Shown: positions 24,641 through 34,061 of the stretch, in pieces
Numbering within the stretch: position 1 is the first letter of the stretch
How the letters are laid out: each line of letters opens with the position of its first letter
The notes under the pieces: generated by a model
Database searches by the model: none
What the model was told of the DNA's origin: nothing
The model's input: only the letters and a program-made list of their open reading frames with translations
Translations under genes and position numbers: made by a program
Source of the DNA: Pseudoalteromonas phenolica
GTDB taxonomy: Bacteria; Pseudomonadota; Gammaproteobacteria; Enterobacterales; Alteromonadaceae
Assembly: GCF_001444405.1 (NCBI RefSeq)
Contig: NZ_CP013187.1
Coordinates: 620,001-684,000 of the forward strand
Direction: 5' to 3'
Length of the DNA: 64,000 bases

Positions 24641-25648
24641 ATGAAAACAGAACAATCAGTTGTATCTGTACTAGGGGCGGGGTCGTATGGCACCGCCCTT
24701 GCTATTAGTTTTGCCCGAAACGGACATGCAGTAACCTTATGGGGTCGAAACGCCGATGATGTTGAGACGCTGGCAACTGAGCGTAAAAATCAACGTTATC
24801 TTCCCGATATTACTTTCCCTGAAACTTTAAAGCTTGAAAGTGATTTAGCAAAAGCAGTTAAGGCTAGCCAGATCATCTTAGTGGTTGTGCCAAGCCATGC
24901 TTTTGCAAAAACATTAGAGCAAATTCAACCTATGCTCAATGCGGGTGCTAAAGTTGTATGGGCTACAAAAGGGTTAGAGCCTAATACTGGACGCTTGTTA
25001 CAAGAAGTTGCAGTTGAAAAGCTCGGTGAAGCCGTGCCTTTAGCTGTATTGTCTGGACCGACGTTTGCCAAAGAAATGGCGGCAGGTTTGCCGACTGCTA
25101 TTTCGGTATCTGCAACTGAAACTGAGTTTGCCAGTGATTTAGCTAAATTACTGCACTGCGGTCGGTCGTTCCGTGTGTATAGCAATGATGACTTCATTGG
25201 TATTCAATTAGGTGGTGCAGTAAAGAATGTTATCGCCATTGGCGCCGGTATGTCAGATGGCTTTGGCTTTGGTGCAAACACACGTACCGCTTTAATCACT
25301 CGTGGTCTTGCTGAGCTTTGCCGTTTAGGTTGCGCACTAGGAGCCAAATCTGAAACCTTTATGGGGATGGCGGGTTTGGGAGATTTGATCCTTACTTGTA
25401 CTGATAATCAGTCTCGCAACCGTCGTTTCGGTCTTGCCCTAGGCAAAGGTTTAGGTGTAGATGAAGCGATGGAGAGCATTGGCCAAGTGGTCGAGGGTTA
25501 TCGTAATACCAAAGAAGTTTACTTACTCGCAAAACGCAGTGGAATTGAAATGCCAATCTGTGAGCAAATCTATCAAGTACTTTATGAAGACAAAGATGTG
25601 AAAGAAGCGGCCATGGCACTGTTAGGTAGAGAGCAAAAGTCTGAGTAA
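24641..25648 (+). CDS. gpsA: Glycerol-3-phosphate dehydrogenase (NAD(P)+)
   Basis: Started at the ATG at 24641 the protein is 335 residues, matching the family. A longer frame from 24569 would run inside secB and is rejected. Signatures are the Rossmann motif VLGAGSYGTALA (about 9-20), the catalytic Lys in GGAVKNVIAIGAG, and the GFGANTRTALITRGL block. It reduces dihydroxyacetone phosphate to sn-glycerol 3-phosphate for phospholipids. There is no clear Shine-Dalgarno and only four bases separate it from the secB stop, so translation is probably coupled. Confidence 0.96.
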   Translation: MKTEQSVVSVLGAGSYGTALAISFARNGHAVTLWGRNADDVETLATERKNQRYLPDITFPETLKLESDLAKAVKASQIILVVVPSHAFAKTLEQIQPMLNAGAKVVWATKGLEPNTGRLLQEVAVEKLGEAVPLAVLSGPTFAKEMAAGLPTAISVSATETEFASDLAKLLHCGRSFRVYSNDDFIGIQLGGAVKNVIAIGAGMSDGFGFGANTRTALITRGLAELCRLGCALGAKSETFMGMAGLGDLILTCTDNQSRNRRFGLALGKGLGVDEAMESIGQVVEGYRNTKEVYLLAKRSGIEMPICEQIYQVLYEDKDVKEAAMALLGREQKSE

Positions 25649-25669
25649 TACTCATAGCATGATTATATA

Positions 25670-25697
25670 AAGCGGCGCCCATTGGCGCCGTTTTTTT
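25670..25697 (+). terminator. Rho-independent terminator after gpsA
   Basis: CGGCGCC-CATT-GGCGCCG is a perfect seven-pair stem followed by seven T's. It separates gpsA from the convergent GGDEF/EAL gene. Confidence 0.93.
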
Positions 25698-25711
25698 ATT
25701 CGTTAAAAACG

Positions 25712-28700
25712 CTAGCTCAGCGTTGCTGTTTCCTCAAACTGGTTTTCTAATAGTTGAGTTGCTTTATCAGTTGGAAGTGGTTTTGAGAAATAATACCCTT
25801 GTAAAATACCGCATCCCATGACGTTTAATAAATAAGCTTGCCTTTCATTTTCAACCCCTTCAGCGACCACAGTAATGTTGAGGTATTTGGCTAATCGTAT
25901 AATTGCCGCAGTGATATTTCTATCTTGATCTGATAATTCAATGTCCATGATAAAAGAGCGATCTATTTTAAGAATATCGATCGGAAAACGCTTTAAATAT
26001 CCCAAAGACGAATGACCCGTGCCAAAGTCATCCAGTGCAATTGTGACCCCTAACGCTTTGAGGCGGTGCATAATTTTAAGGGCTTGTTCTGGGTCTGCCA
26101 TCATGGCACTTTCGGTGATTTCAAGCTCTAAGCAGTGGGCTGGAATATGGTATCTGAGTAAGCATTCTCGAACAGTATCGACTAAAAAGTCACTTTCAAA
26201 GTGCTTAGCTGAAATATTGATAGCAACATGATTGTTAGGGAGCCCCATCATGCGCCAGTGGTTGATCTGTTTACACGCAACGTCAAGCAGGTAATTAGTC
26301 ATTGGGATAATAGCACTGCATTCCTCTGCGAAAGGAATAAAGTTGGCAGGGCTTTCTATGCTGCCATCATCTTGTTGCCATCTAACAAGCCCTTCAAAGC
26401 CAACGAGCTCCTTACTATCAGCTTGATACTTGGGTTGATAAAAAAGCATAAACTGTTCATCGTCGATGGCTCTAAGGAGGGCTGACTCGCGAGATAAAAT
26501 GGTCGGATCTAATTGATGGCGTTGCTTGTCAAAAAATTGGTAACTGTTATTACCTTTATGTTTTGCATGATCTAGTGCTGAGTCAGCACAGCGGATCAGA
26601 TGTTCACTATCGATGGCATCATCAGGATAAATAGCGAGGCCACAGGATGCACTCACTGAAGTCTCTACACCTTGATGGGTAAACGGATGATTAATACATT
26701 TCAATATGTCATCAGCAAGTTTTTTGGCAAAGAAAATTGTCATACCAGAAAATAGGTATGGTGGAATAAGTACAGCAAATTCATCACTACTAACACGAGC
26801 TAAAGTAAACCCCTTATCAAGATGTTTAGATAAACGATTAGCGACTTCTTTTAACAACGCATCGCCACTTTCATGACCCATGAGATCGTTAATTTTTCTG
26901 AAATGATCAATGTCGATCAGGACCAATAATAAAGACGGAAATGCTTTATTACAGCTTGCGATAGCCTGATTAAGTGATTCAATAAAGAGTGTGCGATTAG
27001 CGAGTCCTGTAATTGAATCTCGAGTAGATAAATTAAGTAGTGCCTTTTCATTGGCTTTGCGTTCTGAAATATTGGTTAGCACACCGAGGTAAAACACTTC
27101 AGAGGGGTGATCCTCATGGGTTAATTTAGTGACCGTGACATCGAGCGCTAATTTTTGATTATTAGCACCAAGTGTCCAAATTTCTCCGGTCCAATAATCG
27201 TTTAACTGACTTTCTGCGACAATGTGTTGTTCTAACTTTCGGTCTCTTCCTTGCTCGGTATAAATTTTTGGTTTCAGGCCTACCAATGCATCTGCAGAAA
27301 AACCAGTGATATCACTATATGCTTGGTTAACTTTAAGTACATTGAAGTGCTCATCGGCAAGCCAAATCGCATCTTTTGAATGGGTCATTAGCATGTCACT
27401 AAAATGCTCTGTCAGCTTGGATTTAGAAGCACGTAGCTGTTTGCTAAGTAACCAATAAACACAGCCAGCAGTCAACGTCAGAGCTAAAATCCAATGCCAC
27501 CAAACCTGTTTCGGTTTAGAAGCTGTGACAGTTAATGTCTTTGACATGCTTTGACTAGAAGCAACCACTTCTAATACTGCCATTTCAGAAGGGGTGAGTG
27601 TAAGTTTATTGTTTTCAAGTAACCGCCATGGCGCATCTTCAGATAGGCGGTAATGTAATTGACAGGATTGGCATGTGTTGAACCATAAACTGAAACGTTT
27701 CACATCCGTTTCTATTGTAAGTGGTAACTTTGGAGAAAATGATTCGGTTATCTTATCACGGTAATGATAGCGTACATGTGATAGTGCAAGTGAAGGAGAT
27801 TGTGTCTTTACCTGTTCTGCTATGAGAGAGAAGCTCTGGTTTAAAAGCATGAGCTTTTGTCTAAAACTTAATACTTGTCGCTGTATTTGAAATGGTGCTA
27901 CTAAGCGCTTGGTCACTCGATTTTGATAATGCGCGATGCCTTGTTTATCAAATTGCCAAATTCCTTCTTCTGCTGTCGCTAAATATTTACCTGAAAATTG
28001 ATTACGCTGAATAAAGCCGGTGATTTGTTTGTTAACAAAAGTGAGTTCGAATAAGCCCGATTCGGTGCTCAGCAAAAGTGTATTGTTGTGTTTTGAATAT
28101 AATACATCGTGAAATATCAGACTTTTAAAAGGTAGTGGCAGTTTAAGTGCAGTGCCTTGTTCAAGTAACCATAATGCGTTCGATGTTGAGGCGATAAAGG
28201 CATTATCTGCTAAGCGCGTAATACTGTGAATGTGTTTTACGTCATAGCGGAATAACCTTTCTTTGCTGCCTAAATCAAATTGACTAAAGCCATCTTTATC
28301 CCTTACCCATAAATTGCCGTCATGGGTGAAGTAGAGTGCTTGGGTATGTTGTTTGTCTATAAAAGGGGAGAAGTTACCTTTTTCGCCACTAAATATAAAA
28401 ATTTGCTGTTCTGTAGCGACCGCCCAGCGACCTCCATCAATATAGCGCACCGCGTTAACAGGCTGGCTTTTGGCAAATTTGTGAAATGCTTGCATACCCA
28501 TTTGGTATAGTTTTAACTCTTCAGAATTCTCAATATCAGTTTGTAAGGTTAAACTGGCCGGTTGGAATTTTTGCCACTGACCCAGTTGTAGAAGCCAAAT
28601 TGATTGGTTCGACACTTTGAGGTCTTCAATCGGTAAGTTATTTACCTGATATTGATACTGAGTTTGGGTGTTTAAGTTAAAACTGTTGATAAAGCTGTTT

Positions 28701-29371
28701 TTGAAACTTAATAGTCTGGACTCAAAAATAGCGAGATTTTCAGCTGAAAAAAGAGGTTGAGGCTGTAAGGTTTCATCAAAAAGAAAAACTTCTCCAGTTT
28801 TAGACCTTAAGATAATTTGCTCTTGGTGAAGTAACAGTTGGTCAGCATCAAATGGCAATATGTCGAGTTTCTTCTTTCCATTAATTGGATCCCAGTGCAT
28901 AAGTGAATTATCGAGAGAAACATATACCACTCCTTGCGACGAGGTTTGCCAGAGCTGCTGCTTTAAATTAATAGGTAGAACAGACAATGTGGTATTAACG
29001 AGTTGGTACAAACGTCCATTACTTTGAAATATAATACCATTTCCAGTTTGGCTTATTTTAGTGACAGGCGTTTCTAACCAAGTCCGTGTTTCGCCAGTGA
29101 CTGTATCAACTTTACTTAGGCCATTCTGATGCCCCACCCATATGAATGGTGATTGACTTAAAATACTTAAAAATGGTGCTGTTAGTTCACTGGTGAGTTG
29201 CTTGGCGTTAAATTCGTTATGGCCATCATATTTAATTAAATCATCGGCATATAAAAACCAATGCTGATTATTGGCTTGGCTTGCTATGGCTTGAGTATTG
29301 AGCTGCGATGCAAATACTGATTTGCATAATATTATTACGAGGCACAACAGCAATGAATGCCATAACTTCAT
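25712..29371 (-). CDS. Periplasmic-sensor PAS-GGDEF-EAL protein with degenerate GGDEF
   Basis: The 1219-residue protein has a signal-like N-terminus (about 1-22) and a long periplasmic part (to about 620) with blade-like repeats such as FIWVGHQNGL and LWVRDKDGF, suggesting a beta-propeller of the two-component-regulator-propeller type. One membrane segment (about 627-648) and a PAS domain (about 660-770) follow. The GGDEF-like domain (about 785-945) has SSDEF (about 862) instead of GGDEF, so cyclase activity is doubtful. The EAL domain (about 960-1205) begins with EGL (about 993) and keeps NIS, ELEITES, DDFGTG, KIDRSFI and AEGVEN, so phosphodiesterase activity looks intact. It probably lowers c-di-GMP in response to a periplasmic signal. 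It is a single gene between gpsA and trmL. Confidence 0.88.
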   Translation of the reverse strand: MKLWHSLLLCLVIILCKSVFASQLNTQAIASQANNQHWFLYADDLIKYDGHNEFNAKQLTSELTAPFLSILSQSPFIWVGHQNGLSKVDTVTGETRTWLETPVTKISQTGNGIIFQSNGRLYQLVNTTLSVLPINLKQQLWQTSSQGVVYVSLDNSLMHWDPINGKKKLDILPFDADQLLLHQEQIILRSKTGEVFLFDETLQPQPLFSAENLAIFESRLLSFKNSFINSFNLNTQTQYQYQVNNLPIEDLKVSNQSIWLLQLGQWQKFQPASLTLQTDIENSEELKLYQMGMQAFHKFAKSQPVNAVRYIDGGRWAVATEQQIFIFSGEKGNFSPFIDKQHTQALYFTHDGNLWVRDKDGFSQFDLGSKERLFRYDVKHIHSITRLADNAFIASTSNALWLLEQGTALKLPLPFKSLIFHDVLYSKHNNTLLLSTESGLFELTFVNKQITGFIQRNQFSGKYLATAEEGIWQFDKQGIAHYQNRVTKRLVAPFQIQRQVLSFRQKLMLLNQSFSLIAEQVKTQSPSLALSHVRYHYRDKITESFSPKLPLTIETDVKRFSLWFNTCQSCQLHYRLSEDAPWRLLENNKLTLTPSEMAVLEVVASSQSMSKTLTVTASKPKQVWWHWILALTLTAGCVYWLLSKQLRASKSKLTEHFSDMLMTHSKDAIWLADEHFNVLKVNQAYSDITGFSADALVGLKPKIYTEQGRDRKLEQHIVAESQLNDYWTGEIWTLGANNQKLALDVTVTKLTHEDHPSEVFYLGVLTNISERKANEKALLNLSTRDSITGLANRTLFIESLNQAIASCNKAFPSLLLVLIDIDHFRKINDLMGHESGDALLKEVANRLSKHLDKGFTLARVSSDEFAVLIPPYLFSGMTIFFAKKLADDILKCINHPFTHQGVETSVSASCGLAIYPDDAIDSEHLIRCADSALDHAKHKGNNSYQFFDKQRHQLDPTILSRESALLRAIDDEQFMLFYQPKYQADSKELVGFEGLVRWQQDDGSIESPANFIPFAEECSAIIPMTNYLLDVACKQINHWRMMGLPNNHVAINISAKHFESDFLVDTVRECLLRYHIPAHCLELEITESAMMADPEQALKIMHRLKALGVTIALDDFGTGHSSLGYLKRFPIDILKIDRSFIMDIELSDQDRNITAAIIRLAKYLNITVVAEGVENERQAYLLNVMGCGILQGYYFSKPLPTDKATQLLENQFEETATLS

Positions 29372-29459
29372 AATATTAAATATCCTCCTCAGTCCGTTTT
29401 AAATTTAATACTAGTGAATTATTCATCGCTGTGCGAGCAAATTGTTAAAAAACAGCTAA

Positions 29460-29924
29460 TTATTTTGAGTGTGGAAACCCGAGTTGACGCCATGATTCAT
29501 AGACGAACACTGCAACTGCATTGGATAGGTTCATACTACGGCTATCAGGTTTCATCGGGATCCTAACTCTTTGCTCAGCAGGCAGAGAAAAAATGATCTC
29601 TTCGGGTAACCCTCGGGTTTCTGGCCCAAACATTAAACAATCACCCGCTTGGTACTCTGGCTCGTGATGATAAGTGCTCCCTTTAGTTGTGCAGGCAAAC
29701 ACGCGTTTAGGCTGCTCCGTTTCTAAATAGCTTTCAAAAGAAGGGTGGCGTTTTACTTCACTGAATTCATGATAATCAAGGCCTGCACGACGAATACGCT
29801 TATCATCCCATTCGAAGCCGAGCGGCTCAATTAAGTGCAATGTATAGCCGGTATTAGCACATAAACGAATGATATTTCCCGTGTTAGGTGGGATCTCAGG
29901 TTGGTATAAAACAATATCTAACAT
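29460..29924 (-). CDS. trmL: tRNA (cytidine(34)-2'-O)-methyltransferase
   Basis: Started at the ATG at 29924 (MLDIVLYQPEIPPNTG) the protein is 154 residues, close to E. coli TrmL (157). An AGAGGT ribosome-binding site lies just upstream; a longer frame to 30011 is not supported. It is a SPOUT methyltransferase with NTGNIIRLCANTG near the N-terminus, MFGPETRGLP (about 96-105) and the knot motif IPMKPDSRSMNLSNAVAV. It methylates the wobble nucleotide of tRNA-Leu(CAA) and tRNA-Leu(UAA). A tRNA-Leu(CAA) gene lies elsewhere in this window (49241). Confidence 0.95.
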   Translation of the reverse strand: MLDIVLYQPEIPPNTGNIIRLCANTGYTLHLIEPLGFEWDDKRIRRAGLDYHEFSEVKRHPSFESYLETEQPKRVFACTTKGSTYHHEPEYQAGDCLMFGPETRGLPEEIIFSLPAEQRVRIPMKPDSRSMNLSNAVAVFVYESWRQLGFPHSK

Positions 29925-30026
29925 AATCACCTCTAAAGTTATTGAGCTAAGTATACCGAAAAGTATACTGAGCAATAAGTCATTTAGGTGTCTATACCTA
30001 ATGAGAACCAATTAAGGAGTGAGTTT

Positions 30027-30926
30027 ATGACGCGTCACTACGATGTACTAGTACGTTTTTCAAGTCTATTTACCATGGCTATCGTGAGTATCATGATCGC
30101 GGCAAAAGCGTGGGCTTGGCTGGCGTCAGGGAGCGCAGCTATGTTGGGCTCACTTACCGACTCTTTGTTGGATATTTCGGCATCTATGATGAGCTTTTTG
30201 GTTTTAAGCTATGCATTGAGACCTGCTGATGACGATCACCGTTTTGGACACGGAAAAGCAGAAGCATTAGCAGGGCTAGGTCAAGCTGCATTTATTTCTG
30301 GTTCTGCCTGCTTTTTAGCATTTCATGGTATTGAACGTCTGATCAACCCGGTACCACTCCCTCACTCTATGTTAGGCGTTTGGGTCAGTGGCTTTGCAAT
30401 CATTTGTACATTATTGGTAGTGGCAGTTCAGCAATATGTGGTGAAGCACACTGAGTCTATCGCTGTAAAAGCCGATTCTTTACATTATAAAGGCGATATA
30501 TTACTTAATATTGCAGTGCTAGTAGGTATTTACTTAGCATCAATAGGCTATGTATTTGCTGATTCAGTATTTGCCATTGGCGTGGCGTTTTATCTGTTGT
30601 TTAACTGCTGGGAAATTGCCAAAGAAAGCGCCAACCACTTAATGGACAAAGAAATATCAGACGAAGAGAAAGTCAGGTTGGTTGCTATTATTTCAAAGCA
30701 TCCTGATGTACAGGGAGTCCATGATTTAAGAACACGGCAAAGTGGTAAACTGAAGTTTGTGCAGTTTCATATAGAACTCGATAAGCAGCTAAGTTTGCAG
30801 CAAGCGCACGCGATTTCAGCACAAGTATGCGAAAAAATACGCACGGCATTTGGTGAGCATATTGATATTATGGTGCATCAAGACCCTGTTGCTTTAAATG
30901 AACGATGTGAATCACAAAATCCATAG
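30027..30926 (+). CDS. fieF: Cation diffusion facilitator (FieF-like)
   Basis: The 299-residue protein, started at the ATG at 30027 behind AAGGAG, has about six membrane segments. It has the CDF metal motifs TDSLLDISAS in TM2 and LHYKGDILLN in TM5, plus DDHRFGHGKAEAL between. The C-terminal cytoplasmic domain (about 210-290) has the usual ferredoxin-like fold with HIELD and HQDP. It exports Zn2+ and/or Fe2+ by proton antiport. The last 49 bases overlap the convergent hydrolase gene. Metal specificity cannot be fixed from sequence. Confidence 0.92.
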   Translation: MTRHYDVLVRFSSLFTMAIVSIMIAAKAWAWLASGSAAMLGSLTDSLLDISASMMSFLVLSYALRPADDDHRFGHGKAEALAGLGQAAFISGSACFLAFHGIERLINPVPLPHSMLGVWVSGFAIICTLLVVAVQQYVVKHTESIAVKADSLHYKGDILLNIAVLVGIYLASIGYVFADSVFAIGVAFYLLFNCWEIAKESANHLMDKEISDEEKVRLVAIISKHPDVQGVHDLRTRQSGKLKFVQFHIELDKQLSLQQAHAISAQVCEKIRTAFGEHIDIMVHQDPVALNERCESQNP

Positions 30927-31843
30927 AATTGCAGCATTAGTGGGTGGCGAATAGAATCAATTTCATTTAGTAACTCATGTTTTGCCATGGGAAATTCAGA
31001 AATACTGATGTTGTTTTGTTGTTGTGCCCATTGTTTTGTTGTGAGGTTGTCTACGATACTGTCTTGCTCTGCAAGTGCAATATGTACAGGCGTAGAACTT
31101 AAAAGCTCAGGCAATAAAAAGGTCCAATTTAATGCCGCTTGTAACCAGGCAAAGCTGACTCCGCCCAACTGTAGATGAGCTTGATTTGCATATAACGATC
31201 TAAAATGCGCATACCTTTCAGCGCTATTGGTTAACTCATTTTCAGAAAATGGCTTTTCAATATAACTAGCTTGACCAAACGCATAACGCTGCGAAAAACC
31301 TAGACGACATGCTGAACGTGCTACCCAAAGAGCAACTTTACTCGGAAAAGGCGCTGTATTTATCCCCAGCATAGGCGCACATATAAAGGCGCCTTGAACG
31401 TTTACTGGGTATCTTGCTAAATAATCACAACAAATCGCACCGCCCATAGAATGTGCCAATAAAAAGTAATCGCTGCAGAGTTGAGGTTTTACGATACTTT
31501 CGATAAAAAGATGTAAGTCATCGGCAAAGTCTTCAAATTGTTCAATATAGCCAAGCTGTTGATCAGCTGTGAGACGCGCCGATTGCCCTTGGCCAATATG
31601 ATCGCAGCAGTAAACGGCAATATTATTCTGATTGAGTTCCCAGATTAATTCTCTATATTTATGGCTTGCTTCAATACGTCCAGAAATTAATACCACAGCA
31701 TAATCAATATGTTGAGGCTGGTGGATGGTGTAGAACAAATTACCATTTTTACCCGTAAATTGGCTATGTATACCTGATTGCCAATGCTGCTCTATCACAT
31801 CTATATTGTCGTTAAGTTGATCTGAATAGCTGTAAAACGTCAT
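30878..31843 (-). CDS. Alpha/beta hydrolase, lysophospholipase/monoacylglycerol lipase-like
   Basis: The 321-residue protein is an alpha/beta hydrolase of the PldB/monoglyceride lipase group. It has the oxyanion region LISGRIEASHKY, the DHIGQGQS block, the nucleophile elbow AHSMGG (about 132-137), a likely acid Asp in LAEQDSIVD and a His in MAKHELLNE. No signal peptide is obvious. Its ATG overlaps the end of the Cpx-like kinase gene by four bases, so it is the third gene of a cpxR-cpxA-hydrolase operon. A lysophospholipid clean-up role during envelope stress is inferred. Its 3' end overlaps fieF. Confidence 0.82.
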   Translation of the reverse strand: MTFYSYSDQLNDNIDVIEQHWQSGIHSQFTGKNGNLFYTIHQPQHIDYAVVLISGRIEASHKYRELIWELNQNNIAVYCCDHIGQGQSARLTADQQLGYIEQFEDFADDLHLFIESIVKPQLCSDYFLLAHSMGGAICCDYLARYPVNVQGAFICAPMLGINTAPFPSKVALWVARSACRLGFSQRYAFGQASYIEKPFSENELTNSAERYAHFRSLYANQAHLQLGGVSFAWLQAALNWTFLLPELLSSTPVHIALAEQDSIVDNLTTKQWAQQQNNISISEFPMAKHELLNEIDSIRHPLMLQFYGFCDSHRSFKATGS

Positions 31844-33237
31844 AGTGGTAATGTAATTGTGACCGTTAATCCATGTGGCTGGTGGTTGGTAAACTGAATA
31901 TCACCATGGTGCGCAATGAGTGCGCGTTTGGCGATAGCTAAACCTAACCCAATCCCACCAGTTTGTCGAGCACGCGCACTATCAGTACGGTAAAATGCAT
32001 TGCCTAGTTCGGCAAGTGCACTATCATCAACACCTTGACCATCATCTTTAATACAAATAATTAAACTTTCAGCGTTTTGAGCTATATCGAAATCAATATG
32101 AGTATTGGCATATTTGATGGCATTTCTAGTGATATTTTCAATTGCAGATGTCAGCAAGATAGCATCACAGCTTAGTTCAATGTCGGGAATAGCATTATTT
32201 GAGAGCGTCTTATTGTGTTGTTGCGCTTCAAATTTAGCATTTAGAAGTAACTCTTGTAATAAACTTGAAAGAGAGATTGGCTCAATAGTTAATGAGTGGT
32301 CTGTATATTCCAATCGCGAAAGAGTCAGTACGTCAGCAAGCATTTTATCTAAACATTGAGACTCTTTTTCTATACGCGCTAAATAGTTTTGAGTTGCATC
32401 ACTGGCAGTATCTTGTGCCATAGCATTTGCCAAGTTTAAACGCGTCAGTGGCGTACGTAATTCATGAGAGACATCGGCCAACAACTGTTTATGCGCTTGA
32501 ATACTATGGGTGAGCTTATCAGCCATAAAATTAAAGTCATGAATGAGTTGACCGACTTCGTCTTTTCGCTGAGAGTTAGTTGGTGCTCTAACATTAAGCT
32601 CTCCTTGTGCAAGGCGTCTTGCACTGCGACTCAAGGTATTGAGCGGTGTAATCAAATATATGGTTAAAAATACACTTAAAATAACAGAGGGAATAAATAC
32701 CGCGAGTAACTTCATCCATGCCGGTAGCATACGGATGGAATGAAAGAGCATAGGTCGAGGCAGTTGTCTTATTTGATATAAACGATAGGCATCTTGATTG
32801 AGTGAAATATCGAGTGGACCATAGGCAATATAGCGCTCAGTTCTAATTTGGCTTGGGGTATTCTGATCACCAAGATCATTGAGTAGCGATAAGTTCAAAT
32901 TTCGATCATTATTTTCAGTTGAGACCGTTTTATCTACATTGTCATGGACTAATAAAATCATGCTATGGCGTGATAAGCGCGGGTGATCAACGGCTTCCTG
33001 AAGCGTTCTATTTTTATTTTCAACTAGCCTGACAATATTTCTCTTTAAATGCTTAAGGCTATCTAAATGCCTGCCATGAAGTGGGTCATTATCTAATAGT
33101 TCACCTTGTAGGCGTGTAAATAGAACTAATAACAGAAAGATACAAACAATGGTCAGCCAAAATCCAGCAAATGCTTTATAAAATAGTCGACTACTCAGGA
33201 CTTGTTTAATATTGGTTTTATTGAGCCAAAAAGACAT
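31840..33237 (-). CDS. cpxA: CpxA-like envelope stress sensor histidine kinase
   Basis: The 465-residue protein has an N-terminal membrane segment (about 20-42), a periplasmic domain (about 45-175), a second membrane segment (about 176-198) and a HAMP domain (about 199-250). HisKA carries the phosphoacceptor His in DVSHELRTPLTRLNL (about 258), and HATPase_c has NAIKYAN, DDGQGVD and GGIGLGLAI. It matches CpxA in architecture and partner. Its start overlaps the end of cpxR by 20 bases and its end overlaps the hydrolase start by four. The identity as Cpx is strengthened by the divergent CpxP/Spy-like gene and a CpxR box. Confidence 0.9.
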   Translation of the reverse strand: MSFWLNKTNIKQVLSSRLFYKAFAGFWLTIVCIFLLLVLFTRLQGELLDNDPLHGRHLDSLKHLKRNIVRLVENKNRTLQEAVDHPRLSRHSMILLVHDNVDKTVSTENNDRNLNLSLLNDLGDQNTPSQIRTERYIAYGPLDISLNQDAYRLYQIRQLPRPMLFHSIRMLPAWMKLLAVFIPSVILSVFLTIYLITPLNTLSRSARRLAQGELNVRAPTNSQRKDEVGQLIHDFNFMADKLTHSIQAHKQLLADVSHELRTPLTRLNLANAMAQDTASDATQNYLARIEKESQCLDKMLADVLTLSRLEYTDHSLTIEPISLSSLLQELLLNAKFEAQQHNKTLSNNAIPDIELSCDAILLTSAIENITRNAIKYANTHIDFDIAQNAESLIICIKDDGQGVDDSALAELGNAFYRTDSARARQTGGIGLGLAIAKRALIAHHGDIQFTNHQPHGLTVTITLPL

Positions 33238-33901
33238 AACCGCTGCCTCGCATGGTCTGAATACAATTTACATCACTGTGTTGCGCTATTTTTTTGCGTA
33301 AGTTACTGACATGCATGTCGATAGAGCGATCAAATGGAGCTAATCGGCGGCCCAGCACTTCTTGGCTGATGCATTCTTTTGTGACCACTTTACCGACTTG
33401 TGTCATGAGCAGCTGTAGAACAGCAAACTCAGTACCGGTTAATGTAAGTAGTACTTTATTAACATGTACTGTCCGAGCAGCTATATTTAGAGAAACGCGA
33501 TTATATTCTATTATCTCAGCAATTTCCGCTTGCTTTACAAACTCGACACGGCGGGTGATGGCATTGATCCGAGCCAACAACTCTCTATGATTGAAAGGTT
33601 TAGAAATATAATCATCGGCACCTAACTCTAGACCAAATATGCGATCAAAATCATCGCCTTTGGCGGTTAACATGATCACGGGAGTCAGGTGAGTTTGTCG
33701 CAACTGTTTGAGTACTTCGAAGCCATCCAGTTTTGGCATCATGATATCAAGTAAGATTACGTCGAAGCTATTAGTTTTAGCCATTGCTAACCCTGCTTCT
33801 CCATCAAACGCTTGGCTGACAGTATGATTCTGACTTTGCAAGTATTCGCAAAGTAAATTACTTAATTCAATATCGTCTTCTATTAGTAATAATTGGCTCA
33901 T
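33218..33901 (-). CDS. cpxR: CpxR-like response regulator
   Basis: The 227-residue OmpR-type regulator has a receiver domain (1-115) with ED(D) at 8-10, the phosphoacceptor D52 in LLDIMMPKLDG, T80 and K102 in ISKPF. The winged helix is at about 130-227. The segment RLAPFDRSIDMHVSNLRKKI is characteristic of CpxR (E. coli RLTPFDRAIDMHISNLRRKL). It controls envelope stress genes, and the adjacent divergent Spy/CpxP-like gene is the likely first target. It is the first gene of the operon with cpxA and a hydrolase. Confidence 0.93.
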   Translation of the reverse strand: MSQLLLIEDDIELSNLLCEYLQSQNHTVSQAFDGEAGLAMAKTNSFDVILLDIMMPKLDGFEVLKQLRQTHLTPVIMLTAKGDDFDRIFGLELGADDYISKPFNHRELLARINAITRRVEFVKQAEIAEIIEYNRVSLNIAARTVHVNKVLLTLTGTEFAVLQLLMTQVGKVVTKECISQEVLGRRLAPFDRSIDMHVSNLRKKIAQHSDVNCIQTMRGSGYVFLAQ

Positions 33902-33966
33902 AAGGCACCTGTCAACATCGTACTTCTTATCTCAAGTGTACTGATAATCATATTGTATTGCAGAAC

Positions 33967-33982
33967 TTTACACACTCTTTAC
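33967..33982. promoter_or_regulatory. CpxR box between cpxR and the cpxP-like gene
   Basis: TTTAC-ACACTC-TTTAC is the reverse complement of two GTAAA half sites with a six-base spacer. This fits the known CpxR consensus GTAAA-N(4-8)-GTAAA. It lies in the 160-base divergent promoter region, 80 bases before the cpxP-like gene and 66 before cpxR, and so may control both. Confidence 0.65.
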
Positions 33983-34061
33983 GTTCGCTTGCGTTACTTT
34001 GCATTGCAGAGCGTAGACTTATTTAAAAGTTAATCAGAGCTAACCCGAGAGAGAATTTATT

